DNA of 64,000 bases from Prochlorococcus marinus str. MIT 1214 (GTDB taxonomy: Bacteria > Cyanobacteriota > Cyanobacteriia > PCC-6307 > Cyanobiaceae). Position 1 is the stretch's first letter; every line of letters starts with the position of its first letter. The stretch covers positions 1,178,001 through 1,242,000 of the forward strand of contig NZ_CP114777.1 of the NCBI RefSeq assembly GCF_027359355.1, read 5' to 3'. The position numbers and the translations under genes are program-made. Below, one piece after another: positions 1 through 10,888 of the stretch. Under the pieces are notes generated by a model. The model worked only from the letters and a program-made list of their open reading frames with translations. It was not told where the DNA came from and did no database searches.

Positions 1-1217
<1,217 letters not shown>

Positions 1218-1267
1218 CTAAAAAGCTATTGAATAAAAAAGGAGCAATATACATAAAGATCACAAGA

Positions 1268-1356
1268 TGTCACTTTCCTTACACTGGTTCAAACCAGATC
1301 AAGTTCAGAGGGTGTGATCTCAGCCATAAAGCAAAGCTGTATGGCACCCCTAGTGA
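1268..1356 (-). promoter_or_regulatory. TPP riboswitch (THI element) in the thiC leader
   Basis: Read on the minus strand, the leader contains the conserved THI-box blocks: GGGGTGCC near 1350, GGCTGAGATCACACCC, then TGAACTTGATCTGG, a short TTTGAACCAG helix and the closing AGGAAAGT. These match the two-arm thiamine pyrophosphate aptamer. The aptamer ends about 55 bases before the thiC start codon, and I see no strong U-tract terminator between them, so control of translation initiation seems more likely than attenuation (inference). Confidence 0.93.
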
Positions 1357-1421
1357 TAAATACAAATTAGCTCGAAATCAGTAACTAAACACTAAAGTTT
1401 TTATGGAAAAAATTTTTGAAA

Positions 1422-1643
1422 TTACAAATTTTGATCATTCATATCTTTTTTTATCTCTAGAAACAACATTCTTCGTCGCCTAAATCTTCTAACCGCTCCA
1501 GTCACAACCAATCCACTTCCAACAACTAAAGCAGGTATGGCTTGGATTTTATCTCTGCCCTCTCTATGTAAAAAGCCTGTAATTGCTAATAAAATAAGCA
1601 AAGGTGCTGAAAGTGAGATTAATGGATTACCCAATCTTTTCAT
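1422..1643 (-). CDS. Small membrane protein, unknown function (DUF3188-like)
   Basis: This 73-residue protein has two hydrophobic stretches (about residues 9-25 and 36-50) separated by a charged turn, followed by an Arg-rich segment (RRFRRRR) and a charged tail. It looks like a small two-helix membrane protein with a cytoplasmic basic tail. It starts 12 bases after the M20 peptidase gene and may be the last gene of that operon. It resembles the small cyanobacterial DUF3188 proteins, but that assignment is from memory and tentative. Function unknown. Confidence 0.6.
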   Translation of the reverse strand: MKRLGNPLISLSAPLLILLAITGFLHREGRDKIQAIPALVVGSGLVVTGAVRRFRRRRMLFLEIKKDMNDQNL

Positions 1644-1655
1644 AAAATTAAGCAG

Positions 1656-2840
1656 CTAGATGTCTTGAGGAGTTTTCGATGCCATGACTAAAGCGTGAGA
1701 CAAAATGTTAATTCCTAATTCCAGGCTTCTTTCATCCAAAGAGAAATGACCACTGTGCAATGGAGCACAACCTTGATCTCCAGCGACTCCTAATCGAAAC
1801 ATCGTCCCTGGTACATCTTGCAAGAAGAAAGCAAAATCTTCAGCACCTAATGATGGATTTTCTAAATAGACAATATTTTTTTCATCCATAAAATTCTTCG
1901 CACAGGTAGATAACAAACTCGTCAACTCGGGATCGTTATAAACTGGAGGCGCAATCGACTTGAAATTTATATTAACCTTAGCTCCGTAGTTAGAGGCTAT
2001 ATTTTTCACTATTTTCTCAATCCACACAGGTAATTTTTCATAAAGGTTGCTATCAAGACATCTCACTGTGCCTAGAAGCTTCACCCTCTCAGCAATTACA
2101 TTAAAGGCATTTCCTCCTGAAATTTTCCCAAAACTAATAACTACCGGTTTAAGAGCATCTAATCGTCTACTAATAGCCTCTTGAAGTCCACTAATAACTT
2201 TCGCAGAAATCCAAATTGCATCTACGCCTTCATGGGGTCTAGCGCCATGCCCTCCATTACCAATAATATTTATTTCCAATTCAGCAGCGGCGGCCGTAAA
2301 AGTACCACTTCTTATTCCAATCTTACCAACTGACAAATCTGGATAAACATGTACACCAAAGAGAGCTTTGACTCCCTCAAGAACGTTCTCAGCTCTCATC
2401 CAATTTGCACCTTGAGCAATCTCCTCAGCAGGTTGAAAAATTATTCGGATTCGAGAATTTGTAAATTTGTTTTTTGCTAATACTTTAGCCACCCCCAAAC
2501 CGATACAAGTATGTAGATCATGACCACAAGCATGCATCAGGCCTTGAATTGAAGAAGAATAATCTAAGCCTGTTCTCTCCTCGATTGGCAAAGCATCCAT
2601 ATCAACTCGTAAGCCAACAACAGGTCCGTTTTTGTTACCCATTTCAGCCACCACTCCCGTTTTTCCAACTGCTTCTATAACTTCCCAACCTGATTTTCTA
2701 AGTTCCCCGGCAACAAGAGCAGCTGTTTGATATTCCTGACCGCTTAGCTCTGGGTGAGCATGGAGATGACGTCGTAATTGAATCAACTCAGGCAGTATGT
2801 CCTTGGTTAAAACGTCAATTGGTTTTTCTAAATCTTTCAT
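1656..2840 (-). CDS. M20D-family amidohydrolase (HipO-like)
   Basis: A 394-residue metallohydrolase of the family that removes acyl groups from N-acyl amino acids or indole conjugates. Metal-site motifs are visible: HACGHDLH at about 103-110, FQPAEE at 135-140, GVHVYP near 162-167, SLGAEDFAF and a C-terminal LHSGHF. The dimerisation (lid) domain lies between. The ATG overlaps the stop of the upstream TPR gene by four bases (ATGA), so the two are probably translationally coupled. Substrate cannot be told from sequence. Confidence 0.9.
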   Translation of the reverse strand: MKDLEKPIDVLTKDILPELIQLRRHLHAHPELSGQEYQTAALVAGELRKSGWEVIEAVGKTGVVAEMGNKNGPVVGLRVDMDALPIEERTGLDYSSSIQGLMHACGHDLHTCIGLGVAKVLAKNKFTNSRIRIIFQPAEEIAQGANWMRAENVLEGVKALFGVHVYPDLSVGKIGIRSGTFTAAAAELEINIIGNGGHGARPHEGVDAIWISAKVISGLQEAISRRLDALKPVVISFGKISGGNAFNVIAERVKLLGTVRCLDSNLYEKLPVWIEKIVKNIASNYGAKVNINFKSIAPPVYNDPELTSLLSTCAKNFMDEKNIVYLENPSLGAEDFAFFLQDVPGTMFRLGVAGDQGCAPLHSGHFSLDERSLELGINILSHALVMASKTPQDI

Positions 2841-3625
2841 CTATCATCCATCGCAAGAAATGCAACCAAATCATTTGTAGGTCTTGGAGGCCAACGGCGA
2901 ATATCCAACAACCAATCCTTCTCACGATATCGAATATCTAATCCAGCAACCGCAGCCCAATTACTTTCAGCTTCACCTGATAAACCTCTCTTCCATAGAA
3001 GAGCACTTAATACTGCTCTCGCATCTGCAAATAAAGGATATTTACGGATTAATATTCTGATTTTCTTTTCAGCGAGTTCAAGATCACCCAATTGATAAAT
3101 CGCAAGCGCCTCACTCGAGCTAGCCATAGCTATATAGTTATTTGATGAAGCAGCTTGACTAAACAATTTTTTCGCTTCATTCCAATTATCCATGGAGCCC
3201 ATAACATTACCCAAGTTATATAAAGCTGAAACATCTTTAGGATTTGTCTTTAAAACATATTTATAATCTTTACTAGCATCCTCCCAACGCTGCAAAGCTT
3301 CTTCAGCAATTCCTCTATTCAGATAAGGGTCTAAATCTTCAGGTGAAATTTCAATAGCTTTAGTTTGATCTTTTATGGCTCCTATAGGATCACCAAGTGC
3401 GAGACGAATATTACCTCTATTACTTAACGCAGCCGCATCATTTGGGTTCTCATTTAAGTAAGAACTCCAATCTTTTTCAGCTCGAATGAAATCTCCTTCT
3501 TTACTTTCTTGAAGAGCTTTCTCGAATAAAACTTTAGGAAGCACCTTGGCTTGGGTCGAAAATGGCACAAAAACAAAAATAATAGAAAGTAAAAGTAGAA
3601 CTTTTACAACTCTTCCAAAAATCAT
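2837..3625 (-). CDS. Secreted or periplasmic TPR protein
   Basis: The first 26 residues form a signal peptide: positive start, a Leu/Ile/Val/Phe core, and a likely cleavage after STQA. The rest is a run of tetratricopeptide repeats with typical A-L-N-R-G-N and Y-L-N-R-G/A spacing, covering about residues 35-220. It is likely a periplasmic or thylakoid-lumen scaffold. Its start overlaps the ruvB stop by four bases and its stop overlaps the M20 peptidase start by four bases. No specific partner can be named. Confidence 0.85.
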   Translation of the reverse strand: MIFGRVVKVLLLLSIIFVFVPFSTQAKVLPKVLFEKALQESKEGDFIRAEKDWSSYLNENPNDAAALSNRGNIRLALGDPIGAIKDQTKAIEISPEDLDPYLNRGIAEEALQRWEDASKDYKYVLKTNPKDVSALYNLGNVMGSMDNWNEAKKLFSQAASSNNYIAMASSSEALAIYQLGDLELAEKKIRILIRKYPLFADARAVLSALLWKRGLSGEAESNWAAVAGLDIRYREKDWLLDIRRWPPRPTNDLVAFLAMDDR

Positions 3626-4692
3626 GTAACTATATTATTTGCGGAAGTTAGCAAATAATGGTTTTTAGCTGCTGCAGTAACAACCCTTCCCCTAGAAGTC
3701 CTCTGTAAAAAACCAATTTGCATTAGATAAGGCTCAACTACAGTTTCAATAGTGGTTGAATCCTCTCCAAGTGCAGCAGCCAAAGTATCAAGTCCTACTG
3801 GGCCCCCTTGATATTGATTAACTAACAAGTCTAAATAACTTCTATCTGTTGCATCTAACCCTCTTTGATCCACACGATGTAGATCAAGTGCATCGTTAAC
3901 AACTTCAACATCAATTATTTTTGAAGAAGAATGCACTTCTGCATAATCTCTAACTCTTCGTATGAGCCTATTTGCAATCCGGGGAGTACCTCTACTTCTT
4001 TTAGCTAATTGGTGTGATGCTTCCTCTGAAATTAATAAATTAATCAGTTTCGCAGATCTTTTAATTATATTTTCAAGATCCAAATAATTGTAAAAATCTA
4101 GTCGCTGAGTGATGCCAAAACGATCTCGCATAGGTGAGCTTAATGCTGCTGGTTTTGTCGTAGCACCTACTAAGGTAAAAGGGGGGATTTCGATTGATCG
4201 CATTCTCGAAGAAGTACCCTTACCTACAGTCAAATCCAACCTTCTATCTTCCATCGCTGGATACAAAAGTTCCTGTGATATGCGATTTAGTCTGTGAATC
4301 TCATCAACAAAAATCAATTCACGTGGCTGCATGTTGATCAATAATCCAACAATATCTCTTGGTCGTTCAAGAGCAGGAGCGCTTGTAACTCTCGCTTTAA
4401 CCCCCAATTCCTCAGCAATAACAAGAGCCATAGTAGTTTTTCCCAATCCTGGCGGCCCATAAAGCATTAAATGATCAAGTGCTTCGCCTCTTTTTAATGA
4501 TGCTTTAACTGAAATCTCAAGAACTTTCTTTAATTCAGATTGACCTACAAAATCATTAAAAGATTTAGGCCTGAGTGAATCTTGTTGAGATAATTTAAGC
4601 TCCTCCTTTAAAAGACTAGGACCAACAAATCTTTCCTCTCCTTTATCATTAGGAAGAGAAGAATGATTACTAATTGAAGACACAATTGCCAT
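3622..4692 (-). CDS. ruvB: Holliday junction helicase subunit RuvB
   Basis: RuvB is the hexameric AAA+ motor that drives branch migration of Holliday junctions with RuvA. Using the ATG at 4692 (356 residues), Walker A GPPGLGKT is at about 79-86, Walker B VDEIH at 129-133, sensor GATT at 176-179 and RDRFG at 189-193; a winged helix ends the protein. Longer in-frame starts exist as far as 4821, but they would run into smpB and add a hydrophobic tail foreign to the family. About 47 bases separate this start from the divergent smpB start. Confidence 0.96.
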   Translation of the reverse strand: MAIVSSISNHSSLPNDKGEERFVGPSLLKEELKLSQQDSLRPKSFNDFVGQSELKKVLEISVKASLKRGEALDHLMLYGPPGLGKTTMALVIAEELGVKARVTSAPALERPRDIVGLLINMQPRELIFVDEIHRLNRISQELLYPAMEDRRLDLTVGKGTSSRMRSIEIPPFTLVGATTKPAALSSPMRDRFGITQRLDFYNYLDLENIIKRSAKLINLLISEEASHQLAKRSRGTPRIANRLIRRVRDYAEVHSSSKIIDVEVVNDALDLHRVDQRGLDATDRSYLDLLVNQYQGGPVGLDTLAAALGEDSTTIETVVEPYLMQIGFLQRTSRGRVVTAAAKNHYLLTSANNIVT

Positions 4693-4739
4693 GACCAAAG
4701 GGTAGTGGCATCTCATCAAAAATGGAGGTAAATAGAAGA

Positions 4740-5237
4740 ATGAGCAAAAAAGGAAAGAAAAAATCCAAAAAAAATTCCTCAGTTGATGGAAATCGTCGCT
4801 TAGCAGAAAATCGACAAGCAAGATATGAATATGAAATCCTAGAAACTCTTGAAACTGGCTTGGAGCTTCTTGGAACTGAAGTTAAATCAATTAGAGCTGG
4901 GAAAGTAAACTTAAAAGATGGATTTTGCCTAATTAAAAAAGATCAGATCCAACTTCATAATGTTCATATATCACCGCATAATCATGCCGGTAAATTTTTC
5001 AATCACGAACCTCTGAGAATCAAAAAACTTCTTGCGCATCGAAAAGAAATCGAGAAATTAAAAATAAATTTAGAGAGAAAAGGTTTAGCAATTATACCTT
5101 TAAGTCTTTACCTCAAAGGCTCATGGATCAAGTTAAAAATAGGAGTCGGTAAAGGAAGAAAACTTCATGACAAAAGAGATCAAGAGAAGATTAATGACTC
5201 CAAAAGAGATGTAGCTAATGCTCTAAAACGTTTTTAA
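4740..5237 (+). CDS. smpB: tmRNA-binding protein SmpB
   Basis: SmpB delivers tmRNA to stalled ribosomes for trans-translation. The 165-residue product has the oligonucleotide-binding core ([33 protein letters not shown]) and the basic C-terminal tail with HDKRD. An ATG six codons upstream (4722) is possible, but a GGAGGT lies ten bases before the ATG at 4740, which favours the shorter form. Divergent from ruvB, with a very short shared promoter region. Confidence 0.95.
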   Translation: MSKKGKKKSKKNSSVDGNRRLAENRQARYEYEILETLETGLELLGTEVKSIRAGKVNLKDGFCLIKKDQIQLHNVHISPHNHAGKFFNHEPLRIKKLLAHRKEIEKLKINLERKGLAIIPLSLYLKGSWIKLKIGVGKGRKLHDKRDQEKINDSKRDVANALKRF

Positions 5238-5301
5238 AAAGAAAAAATTTATTACTTTTTACTAGAATTTTTATAAAAAATCAAACTTTAATTATCCTTT
5301 C

Positions 5302-5553
5302 TCATGTGACATCCAAACTGACATTTTCAGGTGGCGGTGTTGGATCAGGATCAGCAATGAGCATATGCTGTAAAACGATTTCAGGACGCTCGCTATCTCT
5401 CCATCTAATGCGATAAGCAGGCATTTTTGTGCCCCTGCTTGTCGTTTGCTCAACAGGTTCCATAACCCAACCGCGTCTTGAACGCCCCTGGGGGTTCCTT
5501 TTCACAACAGCATCTGCATGCTTGAAACGGAAACCAACTCTCTCGCCACTCAT
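5302..5553 (-). CDS. Conserved small protein of unknown function
   Basis: An 83-residue soluble, Arg-rich protein with segments RGWVMEPVEQTT and RIRWRDSERPEIVLQHML, and a proline-rich, acidic tail. The pattern of short alternating strands suggests a small beta-barrel, but I do not recognise a family with confidence. The codon use looks normal for the genome and the gene lies 41 bases downstream of lysS on the same strand, which supports a real gene. Confidence 0.7.
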   Translation of the reverse strand: MSGERVGFRFKHADAVVKRNPQGRSRRGWVMEPVEQTTSRGTKMPAYRIRWRDSERPEIVLQHMLIADPDPTPPPENVSLDVT

Positions 5554-5594
5554 CTGAACAAAATACTTACTCGCCTATTATCCACTCTGATGGG

Positions 5595-7115
5595 TCACTT
5601 TCCAGTTTGTTTTAAATTTGATTCTGGTCGTAAAAGTGGAAAAGCTATGACATCTCTTATTGAAGGACTATCTGTTAAAAGCATTACAAACCTATCAATA
5701 CCTATTCCTAGGCCTCCTGTTGGAGGCATTCCGACTTCAAGAGCATTGATAAAATCCTCATCCAAACTTTGAGCCTCAAGATCACCTGCTTCTTTTTTCG
5801 CTTGCTGTAAAAGTAAACGTTCTCTTTGATCAATAGGGTCAATTAATTCACTAAAAGCATTAGCAGTTTCTCTACCAACAATAAAAAGTTCAAATCTTTC
5901 AACTAAACCTTTCTTAGTTCTGTGTTTTCTAGCCAATGGAGAAATCTCAATTGGATAATCCATCACAAATGTAGGTTGAACCAATTTGGGCTCTACTGCT
6001 TGTTCAAACGCTTCATTTAATAGTCTTCCAACACTATCAGCCTTATCGGGCACTTGAAGCCCCTCTCGACGCATTTCAGCTCTAGCATCATCAGAATTAT
6101 CTCCAAACAATTCAAAATCAATTCCGGTGAATTCCTTAACTAATTCATGCATCGTGGCCCTTCTCCAAGGAGGTTGCAAATCTATTTCTTGCTCTTGATA
6201 ATTAATTTTGGTTGATCCACAAATCTTTTCGCAAACTGAAGAAAGTAATTGTTCTGTTAAATCCATCATGTCGAAATAATCAGCAAAGGCCTCATAAATT
6301 TCAACAGAAGTAAATTCAGGATTATGCCTAGTGCTAATCCCTTCATTTCTAAAAATTCTTCCAAGTTCATAGACCCTTTGAAATCCACCCACCACAAGTC
6401 TTTTAAGATGCAATTCTGTTGCAATCCTCAAATACAAAGGCAAATCGAGAGTGTTGTGATGAGTTATGAAAGGCCTTGCATCCGCTCCTCCAGCTTCTGA
6501 TTGTAAAACTGGAGTCTCGATTTCAAGAAAGTCTTTTTCATCTAACCATCGTCGAATTGAACTAACTAATAAAGCCCTAGTTCGAAAAGTTTTTCTTGAC
6601 TGAGGATTGACAATTAAATCTAAATATCTTTGTCTATAGCGCTTTTCGACATCGGCAAGTCCATGCCATTTATCTGGTAAGGGATGTAAAGATTTTGAGA
6701 GCATTGACCATTCAAAAACCCTTATAGAAAGTTCACCTCTATCAGTTCTCCTTAATATTCCACTGACTCCTATCCAATCTCCAGTGTCAACGAGAGAGGT
6801 AATGTTCTCAAAATTATTCTTTGAGTTCTCGCTATTTTCATTTTGATTTAAGGTCGCCTTTTCCAAAAAAAGTTGAACTGTGCCAGTTTCATCGGCAAGA
6901 GTAAAAAAAGCAAGTTTGCCCATCACTCTTCTAGAAGTTACTCGCCCTGCGATGGATACTTCGTCTTTTTTTTCTTGACCATTCGGTAAGTCTGCATATT
7001 TGTTCTGCAAAACATTGGCAGAATCAGTAGGTCGAAAATTCAAAGCATATGGACCTTGTCCAAGGCTTTTTAGTGCTTTTGCCTTCGCGAGGCGAGTATC
7101 TCTTAATTCAGACAA
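5595..7115 (-). CDS. lysS: Lysyl-tRNA synthetase, class II
   Basis: Charges tRNA-Lys. An N-terminal OB-fold anticodon-binding domain spans about residues 52-140. The class II catalytic core follows, with motif 2 around [14 protein letters not shown] (255-268) and motif 3 [13 protein letters not shown] near the C-terminus. The only start that gives the expected N-terminus ([11 protein letters not shown]) is a TTG at 7115; a nearby ATG at 7120 is out of frame and stops after five codons. A TTG start for an essential housekeeping gene is noteworthy. Confidence 0.96.
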   Translation of the reverse strand: MSELRDTRLAKAKALKSLGQGPYALNFRPTDSANVLQNKYADLPNGQEKKDEVSIAGRVTSRRVMGKLAFFTLADETGTVQLFLEKATLNQNENSENSKNNFENITSLVDTGDWIGVSGILRRTDRGELSIRVFEWSMLSKSLHPLPDKWHGLADVEKRYRQRYLDLIVNPQSRKTFRTRALLVSSIRRWLDEKDFLEIETPVLQSEAGGADARPFITHHNTLDLPLYLRIATELHLKRLVVGGFQRVYELGRIFRNEGISTRHNPEFTSVEIYEAFADYFDMMDLTEQLLSSVCEKICGSTKINYQEQEIDLQPPWRRATMHELVKEFTGIDFELFGDNSDDARAEMRREGLQVPDKADSVGRLLNEAFEQAVEPKLVQPTFVMDYPIEISPLARKHRTKKGLVERFELFIVGRETANAFSELIDPIDQRERLLLQQAKKEAGDLEAQSLDEDFINALEVGMPPTGGLGIGIDRFVMLLTDSPSIRDVIAFPLLRPESNLKQTGK

Positions 7116-7185
7116 AGCATTTCATACATACGACAGGAATAAACGAGATCAAATGAAAAACCTATCAATTTTGTTCTATTAATCT

Positions 7186-7926
7186 TTAACTGGCAATAGC
7201 AGTAGGAAATTCTCCCATTCTCTGAGAGGCGTATCCAATACCTCTTACAGTTAAAATCAACTCCGGATTCCTTGGATCTGGTTCCAGCTTTCCTCGTAAA
7301 CGAGCTACGTAGACATCCACAACCCTTAAATCAGCTGCTCTTCTAGGAGGATAACCCCAAAGCTGTTCCAAAATTTCTGCTCTAGGAACAACTCGGCCAG
7401 GCTCACGAAATAATAATTCCAGCAAACTAAATTCTGTGTATGTAAGGCCTATTCTTTCTCCTCCTCTACTGACTTGCCTTCTATTAGTATCTACGACAAG
7501 ATCACCAAGCTTCATTACTCCTTGACCTGATGGGACCTCTCTGGGCTCATCCACAGTAGGAGCAGGTCCAACTCTTCTCAAAATCGTCGCAATCCTTGCT
7601 TCTAATTCCTTTGGACTGAATGGTTTAGCCAGATAATCATCAGCGCCTAAATCCAAACCTGCAACTCTTTCAGAAATCGCTTCAAGAGCAGTTAAGAATA
7701 TTATTGGTACACAAGACTCGGCTCTTATTCTTCGACACACTGCAAACCCATCCATCTTAGGGAGCATGACATCCAATACCACTAAATCTGGTGCTTCTTT
7801 ATGAAAAACCTCGAGTGCTTGTTCTCCGTCCTGAGCAGATAAAACTTGGTATCCAGCAAGATTAAGCCTTGTAACCAAGACTTTTAGTACTGCTGGTTCA
7901 TCATCTACAACCAAAATGCAGGTCAT
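7186..7926 (-). CDS. rpaB: OmpR-family response regulator, RpaB type
   Basis: A 246-residue two-domain regulator. The receiver domain has acidic pocket D8/D9, phosphoacceptor D52 (VVLDVMLPKMDG), T79 and K101. The C-terminal winged helix includes LTYTEFSLLELL and RVVDVYVARLRGKLE, close in style to cyanobacterial RpaB. RpaB controls high-light and photosystem genes. The symbol is assigned by resemblance, and a paralogue in this family cannot be excluded. No sensor kinase is adjacent. Confidence 0.85.
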   Translation of the reverse strand: MTCILVVDDEPAVLKVLVTRLNLAGYQVLSAQDGEQALEVFHKEAPDLVVLDVMLPKMDGFAVCRRIRAESCVPIIFLTALEAISERVAGLDLGADDYLAKPFSPKELEARIATILRRVGPAPTVDEPREVPSGQGVMKLGDLVVDTNRRQVSRGGERIGLTYTEFSLLELLFREPGRVVPRAEILEQLWGYPPRRAADLRVVDVYVARLRGKLEPDPRNPELILTVRGIGYASQRMGEFPTAIAS

Positions 7927-8106
7927 GAGATTAGCTGTTGCCTTGGTGACAGGACCATCGAAATTTTATGTCGAAAAGGCCTCTTATTATATGAAGATAT
8001 CATCTTCAAGTCAGTTATTCAAAGCTCTTTGACTAATTTAAAAGACAAAGTACCTACTAATAAAATAAATATTGATTCTATTTCTCAAACTTAAAAAAAT
8101 TTTTCA

Positions 8107-8607
8107 TTAGTTTTGTTTATAAGTAAGAAGAAGCCATGAGGAGAAAAATGGAGAAACTAATCCAGTAATTATAACCTCAGAAATTAATACATAAATCGAC
8201 CAAGAATGAAACCAGTTATTTCTTAAAACGCTATATAAGATGATTTTTTGAACCCAAATAGAAAAGCCTATAAAAGCAGTTCCAAAGATAGACATTAAAC
8301 CAATATTTAAAAATAATTCGATTTTTTTATTATGCAATCCATATTTACTCCAAACTAAAGATAAAATACATAAAGATGGAATATAAGAAACATCACTAAT
8401 TGTAAAAGAATCGATAAAAATTCCTAATAGAATTGATGCTAAAACAGACTTCCAAGGAGGATTCTTAATTGAAAACGGCAACAGTAAAACAACAGGCCAG
8501 CATGGAGTTATTCCATTTATTTTAAGCCAACCAGGCGATATAACTATACAAGCTTGCAAACAGATTATAGTAAAAAATAGTAATATTTTCTTATTATTTT
8601 TGGCCAT
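8107..8607 (-). CDS. mreD: Rod shape-determining protein MreD
   Basis: A 166-residue integral membrane protein with about five hydrophobic helices. The segment GWLKINGITPCWPVVLLLPF resembles the start of cyanobacterial MreD. It is the third gene of mreBCD and overlaps the end of mreC by 14 bases. MreD links the MreB filament to peptidoglycan synthesis. MreD sequences diverge widely, so the call rests on both topology and position. Confidence 0.87.
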   Translation of the reverse strand: MAKNNKKILLFFTIICLQACIVISPGWLKINGITPCWPVVLLLPFSIKNPPWKSVLASILLGIFIDSFTISDVSYIPSLCILSLVWSKYGLHNKKIELFLNIGLMSIFGTAFIGFSIWVQKIILYSVLRNNWFHSWSIYVLISEVIITGLVSPFFSSWLLLTYKQN

Positions 8608-9349
8608 TATTTTTCAAGATTTGAACCCAATCTATGGCCTCAGGTGATGCAGTTAATTGAACGATTGCGTATGGAGCAGGTAAAGCTTTTTCATTAACAA
8701 ACTGAACAATTCCAATTGTTAAATTTGGAGGTAATAAAGTACTTGCTGGTGACGTAGTAACTGCATCTCCAACTTTAGCCAAACTATTTTTATTTAAAAA
8801 AATTAGTTTTGGTCTATTTGTACCCATCCCAGTCAAAATCCCATGCCGCTTAATTCGATCAATCCAAGCTCCAACCTGATGACCAGGGTCAGTCAATAAT
8901 CTAACTCTTGCAGTAAGCGGAGTTGTGCTGTCAACTAGGCCAATTAAGCCACCTGGTCCAATTACTGTCTGTCCTTGCAAAACGCCATCTTTTGCTCCCT
9001 TATTAATTTCTAACTGTTGCCACCAATTTCTTGAAGAACGAGATATGACAGCAGCTGAAATTCTTTGACCAGCATTAAACTCTTTCAAAGATAGAGCTCT
9101 TCTCAAACGAGTATTATCGTCCTCAAGTAATTTTAATCTAATATTTCTTTCAATATTTTCTCCTTCCTTAATCCATTCTCGTTGAGCGGGGCCAGGGAGT
9201 ATGGGTTTTAACAAAATAGAGTAAAAATCTAAATATCCTGCTCCTTTTGTCCAACGTATCCCAAATAATAATGCTCCCAAGAAAAATATTATCCAAAACT
9301 TACTTTTCAAAAGCAAATAAAACCCTATTTTCCCTCGGGCTTTAATCAT
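8594..9349 (-). CDS. mreC: Rod shape-determining protein MreC
   Basis: A 251-residue protein with one N-terminal membrane helix (about 15-33), a short coiled coil (about 65-85) and a beta-rich periplasmic domain containing GAKDGVLQGQTVIGPGGLIG and VRLLTDPGHQVGAWI, which are family hallmarks. It acts in the periplasm as an MreBCD scaffold. It starts three bases after mreB. Confidence 0.94.
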   Translation of the reverse strand: MIKARGKIGFYLLLKSKFWIIFFLGALLFGIRWTKGAGYLDFYSILLKPILPGPAQREWIKEGENIERNIRLKLLEDDNTRLRRALSLKEFNAGQRISAAVISRSSRNWWQQLEINKGAKDGVLQGQTVIGPGGLIGLVDSTTPLTARVRLLTDPGHQVGAWIDRIKRHGILTGMGTNRPKLIFLNKNSLAKVGDAVTTSPASTLLPPNLTIGIVQFVNEKALPAPYAIVQLTASPEAIDWVQILKNNGQK

Positions 9350-9352
9350 TTT

Positions 9353-10405
9353 TCAATCTCTAATTACATTTCTAGCAAAATCAGGTGTATCTAGAACTCT
9401 GCGCATTGATTTAAAATCATCTAAAACCAAACCACATCCATTTACGACGCAGAGTAATGGATCTTCAGCTACGTGTGTAAAAATTCCTGTTTCATGACTC
9501 AACAGATCACTAATTCCTCTAACTAATGCCCCCCCACCTGCGAGCATTATCCCCCTATCAACAATATCTGCAGCTAGTTCGGGTGGAGTTCTCTCTAGAG
9601 TTCTTTTTACAGCATCAACTATCTTATTCAGTGGCTCTGACATTGCTTCACGTAAATCGCCAGCTTTCAAATTAATTGAACGAGGCAAACCTGAAAGCAA
9701 ATGCAATCCTCTTACATCTATTGATTGCAAATCAAATTCATTAGAGGGAAATGCTGATCCAATTTTAATTTTTATCTCCTCAGCCGTTCTTTCCCCAACT
9801 ACTAAGTTATGTACTTTTTTCAAATAAGTCGCAATGGAATCATTAATTTCATCTCCCGCAACCCTTACAGATTCGCTTAAAACTGTACCGCCAAGGCTTA
9901 AAACAGCTACTTCAGTAGTCCCCCCGCCAATATCAACGATCATGGTTCCGATAGGCTCTGTAACCGGCAAAGAAGCTCCAATTGCAGCAGCTACAGGTTC
10001 GTCAATCAAATGCACCTCTCTTGCTCCCGCAAGGCCAGCTTCACGAACTGCTCGTCTTTCGACACCAGTCACGCCACTAGGAATACCAACAACTAGTCGA
10101 GGTGCAATAATTCCACGGCCCTCATTACATTTTTGAATAAAAGTCTTAAGCATTTGCTCAGCCGCATCAAAATCCGCGATTACACCATCCCTAAGCGGCC
10201 TAACGGCACGAATATTTCCTGGTGTTCGACCTAACATTAACTTCGCATCATCGCCTACGGCGAGAGGAACTCCCTCTTCTAAATCCATTGCTACAACTGA
10301 AGGTTCTTGCAATACAATTCCCTTACCAGAAACATAAATCAAGGTATTTGCTGTACCTAAATCAATCCCGATATCTCGGGAAAATTTGAAACGGTTAAAA
10401 AACAC
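9353..10405 (-). CDS. mreB: Actin-like cell-shape protein MreB
   Basis: MreB is a bacterial actin that directs cell-wall insertion. The phosphate-binding signature IGIDLGTANT, the VDIGGGTTEVAVLSLGG motif and the adenosine motif AGGGALVRG are all present. The frame can open at TTG 10414 (adding three residues) or at GTG 10405, giving MFFNRFKFSRDIG; I prefer the latter by family length. No in-frame ATG is available upstream. First gene of mreBCD, divergent from ssb. Confidence 0.95.
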   Translation of the reverse strand: MFFNRFKFSRDIGIDLGTANTLIYVSGKGIVLQEPSVVAMDLEEGVPLAVGDDAKLMLGRTPGNIRAVRPLRDGVIADFDAAEQMLKTFIQKCNEGRGIIAPRLVVGIPSGVTGVERRAVREAGLAGAREVHLIDEPVAAAIGASLPVTEPIGTMIVDIGGGTTEVAVLSLGGTVLSESVRVAGDEINDSIATYLKKVHNLVVGERTAEEIKIKIGSAFPSNEFDLQSIDVRGLHLLSGLPRSINLKAGDLREAMSEPLNKIVDAVKRTLERTPPELAADIVDRGIMLAGGGALVRGISDLLSHETGIFTHVAEDPLLCVVNGCGLVLDDFKSMRRVLDTPDFARNVIRD

Positions 10406-10490
10406 GGATTTCAATCATTTGAGACATCATAAAGAGAGTTGAACTAAGATAAATATATTAGTTAGTAACCATTAAACAGAGGAGTTAATG

Positions 10491-10877
10491 ATGGCAATAA
10501 ATTCAGTCACTCTTGTTGGCAGAGCAGGCAGAGATCCTGAAGTTAGATATTTTGAATCTGGAACTGTAGTAGCAAATCTAACAATGGCTGTAAATAGAAG
10601 GAATCGGAACGACGAGCCAGATTGGTTCAATTTAGAAATTTGGGGCAAACAAGCCCAAGTTGCAGCTGATTATGTAAAAAAAGGCTCTTTGATAGGTATA
10701 ACTGGTAGCTTCAAAATGGATAGTTGGAAGGATCGTAATACTGGAGAGGATAGGAATAAGCCAGTTGTTAGAGTTGATCGACTTGAATTATTAGGGTCCA
10801 AACGAGATTCAGAAAATAGTAATTTTCAAAACAACAATTTCAATCAACAGCCAAGTAATGACGAAATACCATTTTAA
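10491..10877 (+). CDS. ssb: Single-stranded DNA-binding protein
   Basis: A 128-residue OB-fold protein starting NSVTLVGRAGRDPEVRYFE after the initiator, with NRRNRNDEPDWFNLEIWGKQA in the core and the conserved acidic tip DDEIPF that recruits repair proteins. Two adjacent ATGs exist (10488, 10491); GAGGAG at 10479-10484 is better spaced for 10491. It lies across a short divergent promoter region from mreB. Confidence 0.95.
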   Translation: MAINSVTLVGRAGRDPEVRYFESGTVVANLTMAVNRRNRNDEPDWFNLEIWGKQAQVAADYVKKGSLIGITGSFKMDSWKDRNTGEDRNKPVVRVDRLELLGSKRDSENSNFQNNNFNQQPSNDEIPF

Positions 10878-10888
10878 TAATATCTCTT

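Noticed and set aside
4692-4821. Extended N-terminus of RuvB starting at 4821.
   Set aside because: It would overlap the smpB coding start and adds a hydrophobic segment not found in RuvB proteins.
5518-5772. Plus-strand frame of 84 codons across the 83-residue gene and lysS end.
   Set aside because: It runs antisense to two supported genes and includes the lysS C-terminal coding region.
9834-10136. Plus-strand frame of 100 codons inside mreB.
   Set aside because: Antisense to highly conserved MreB motifs; no family resemblance.
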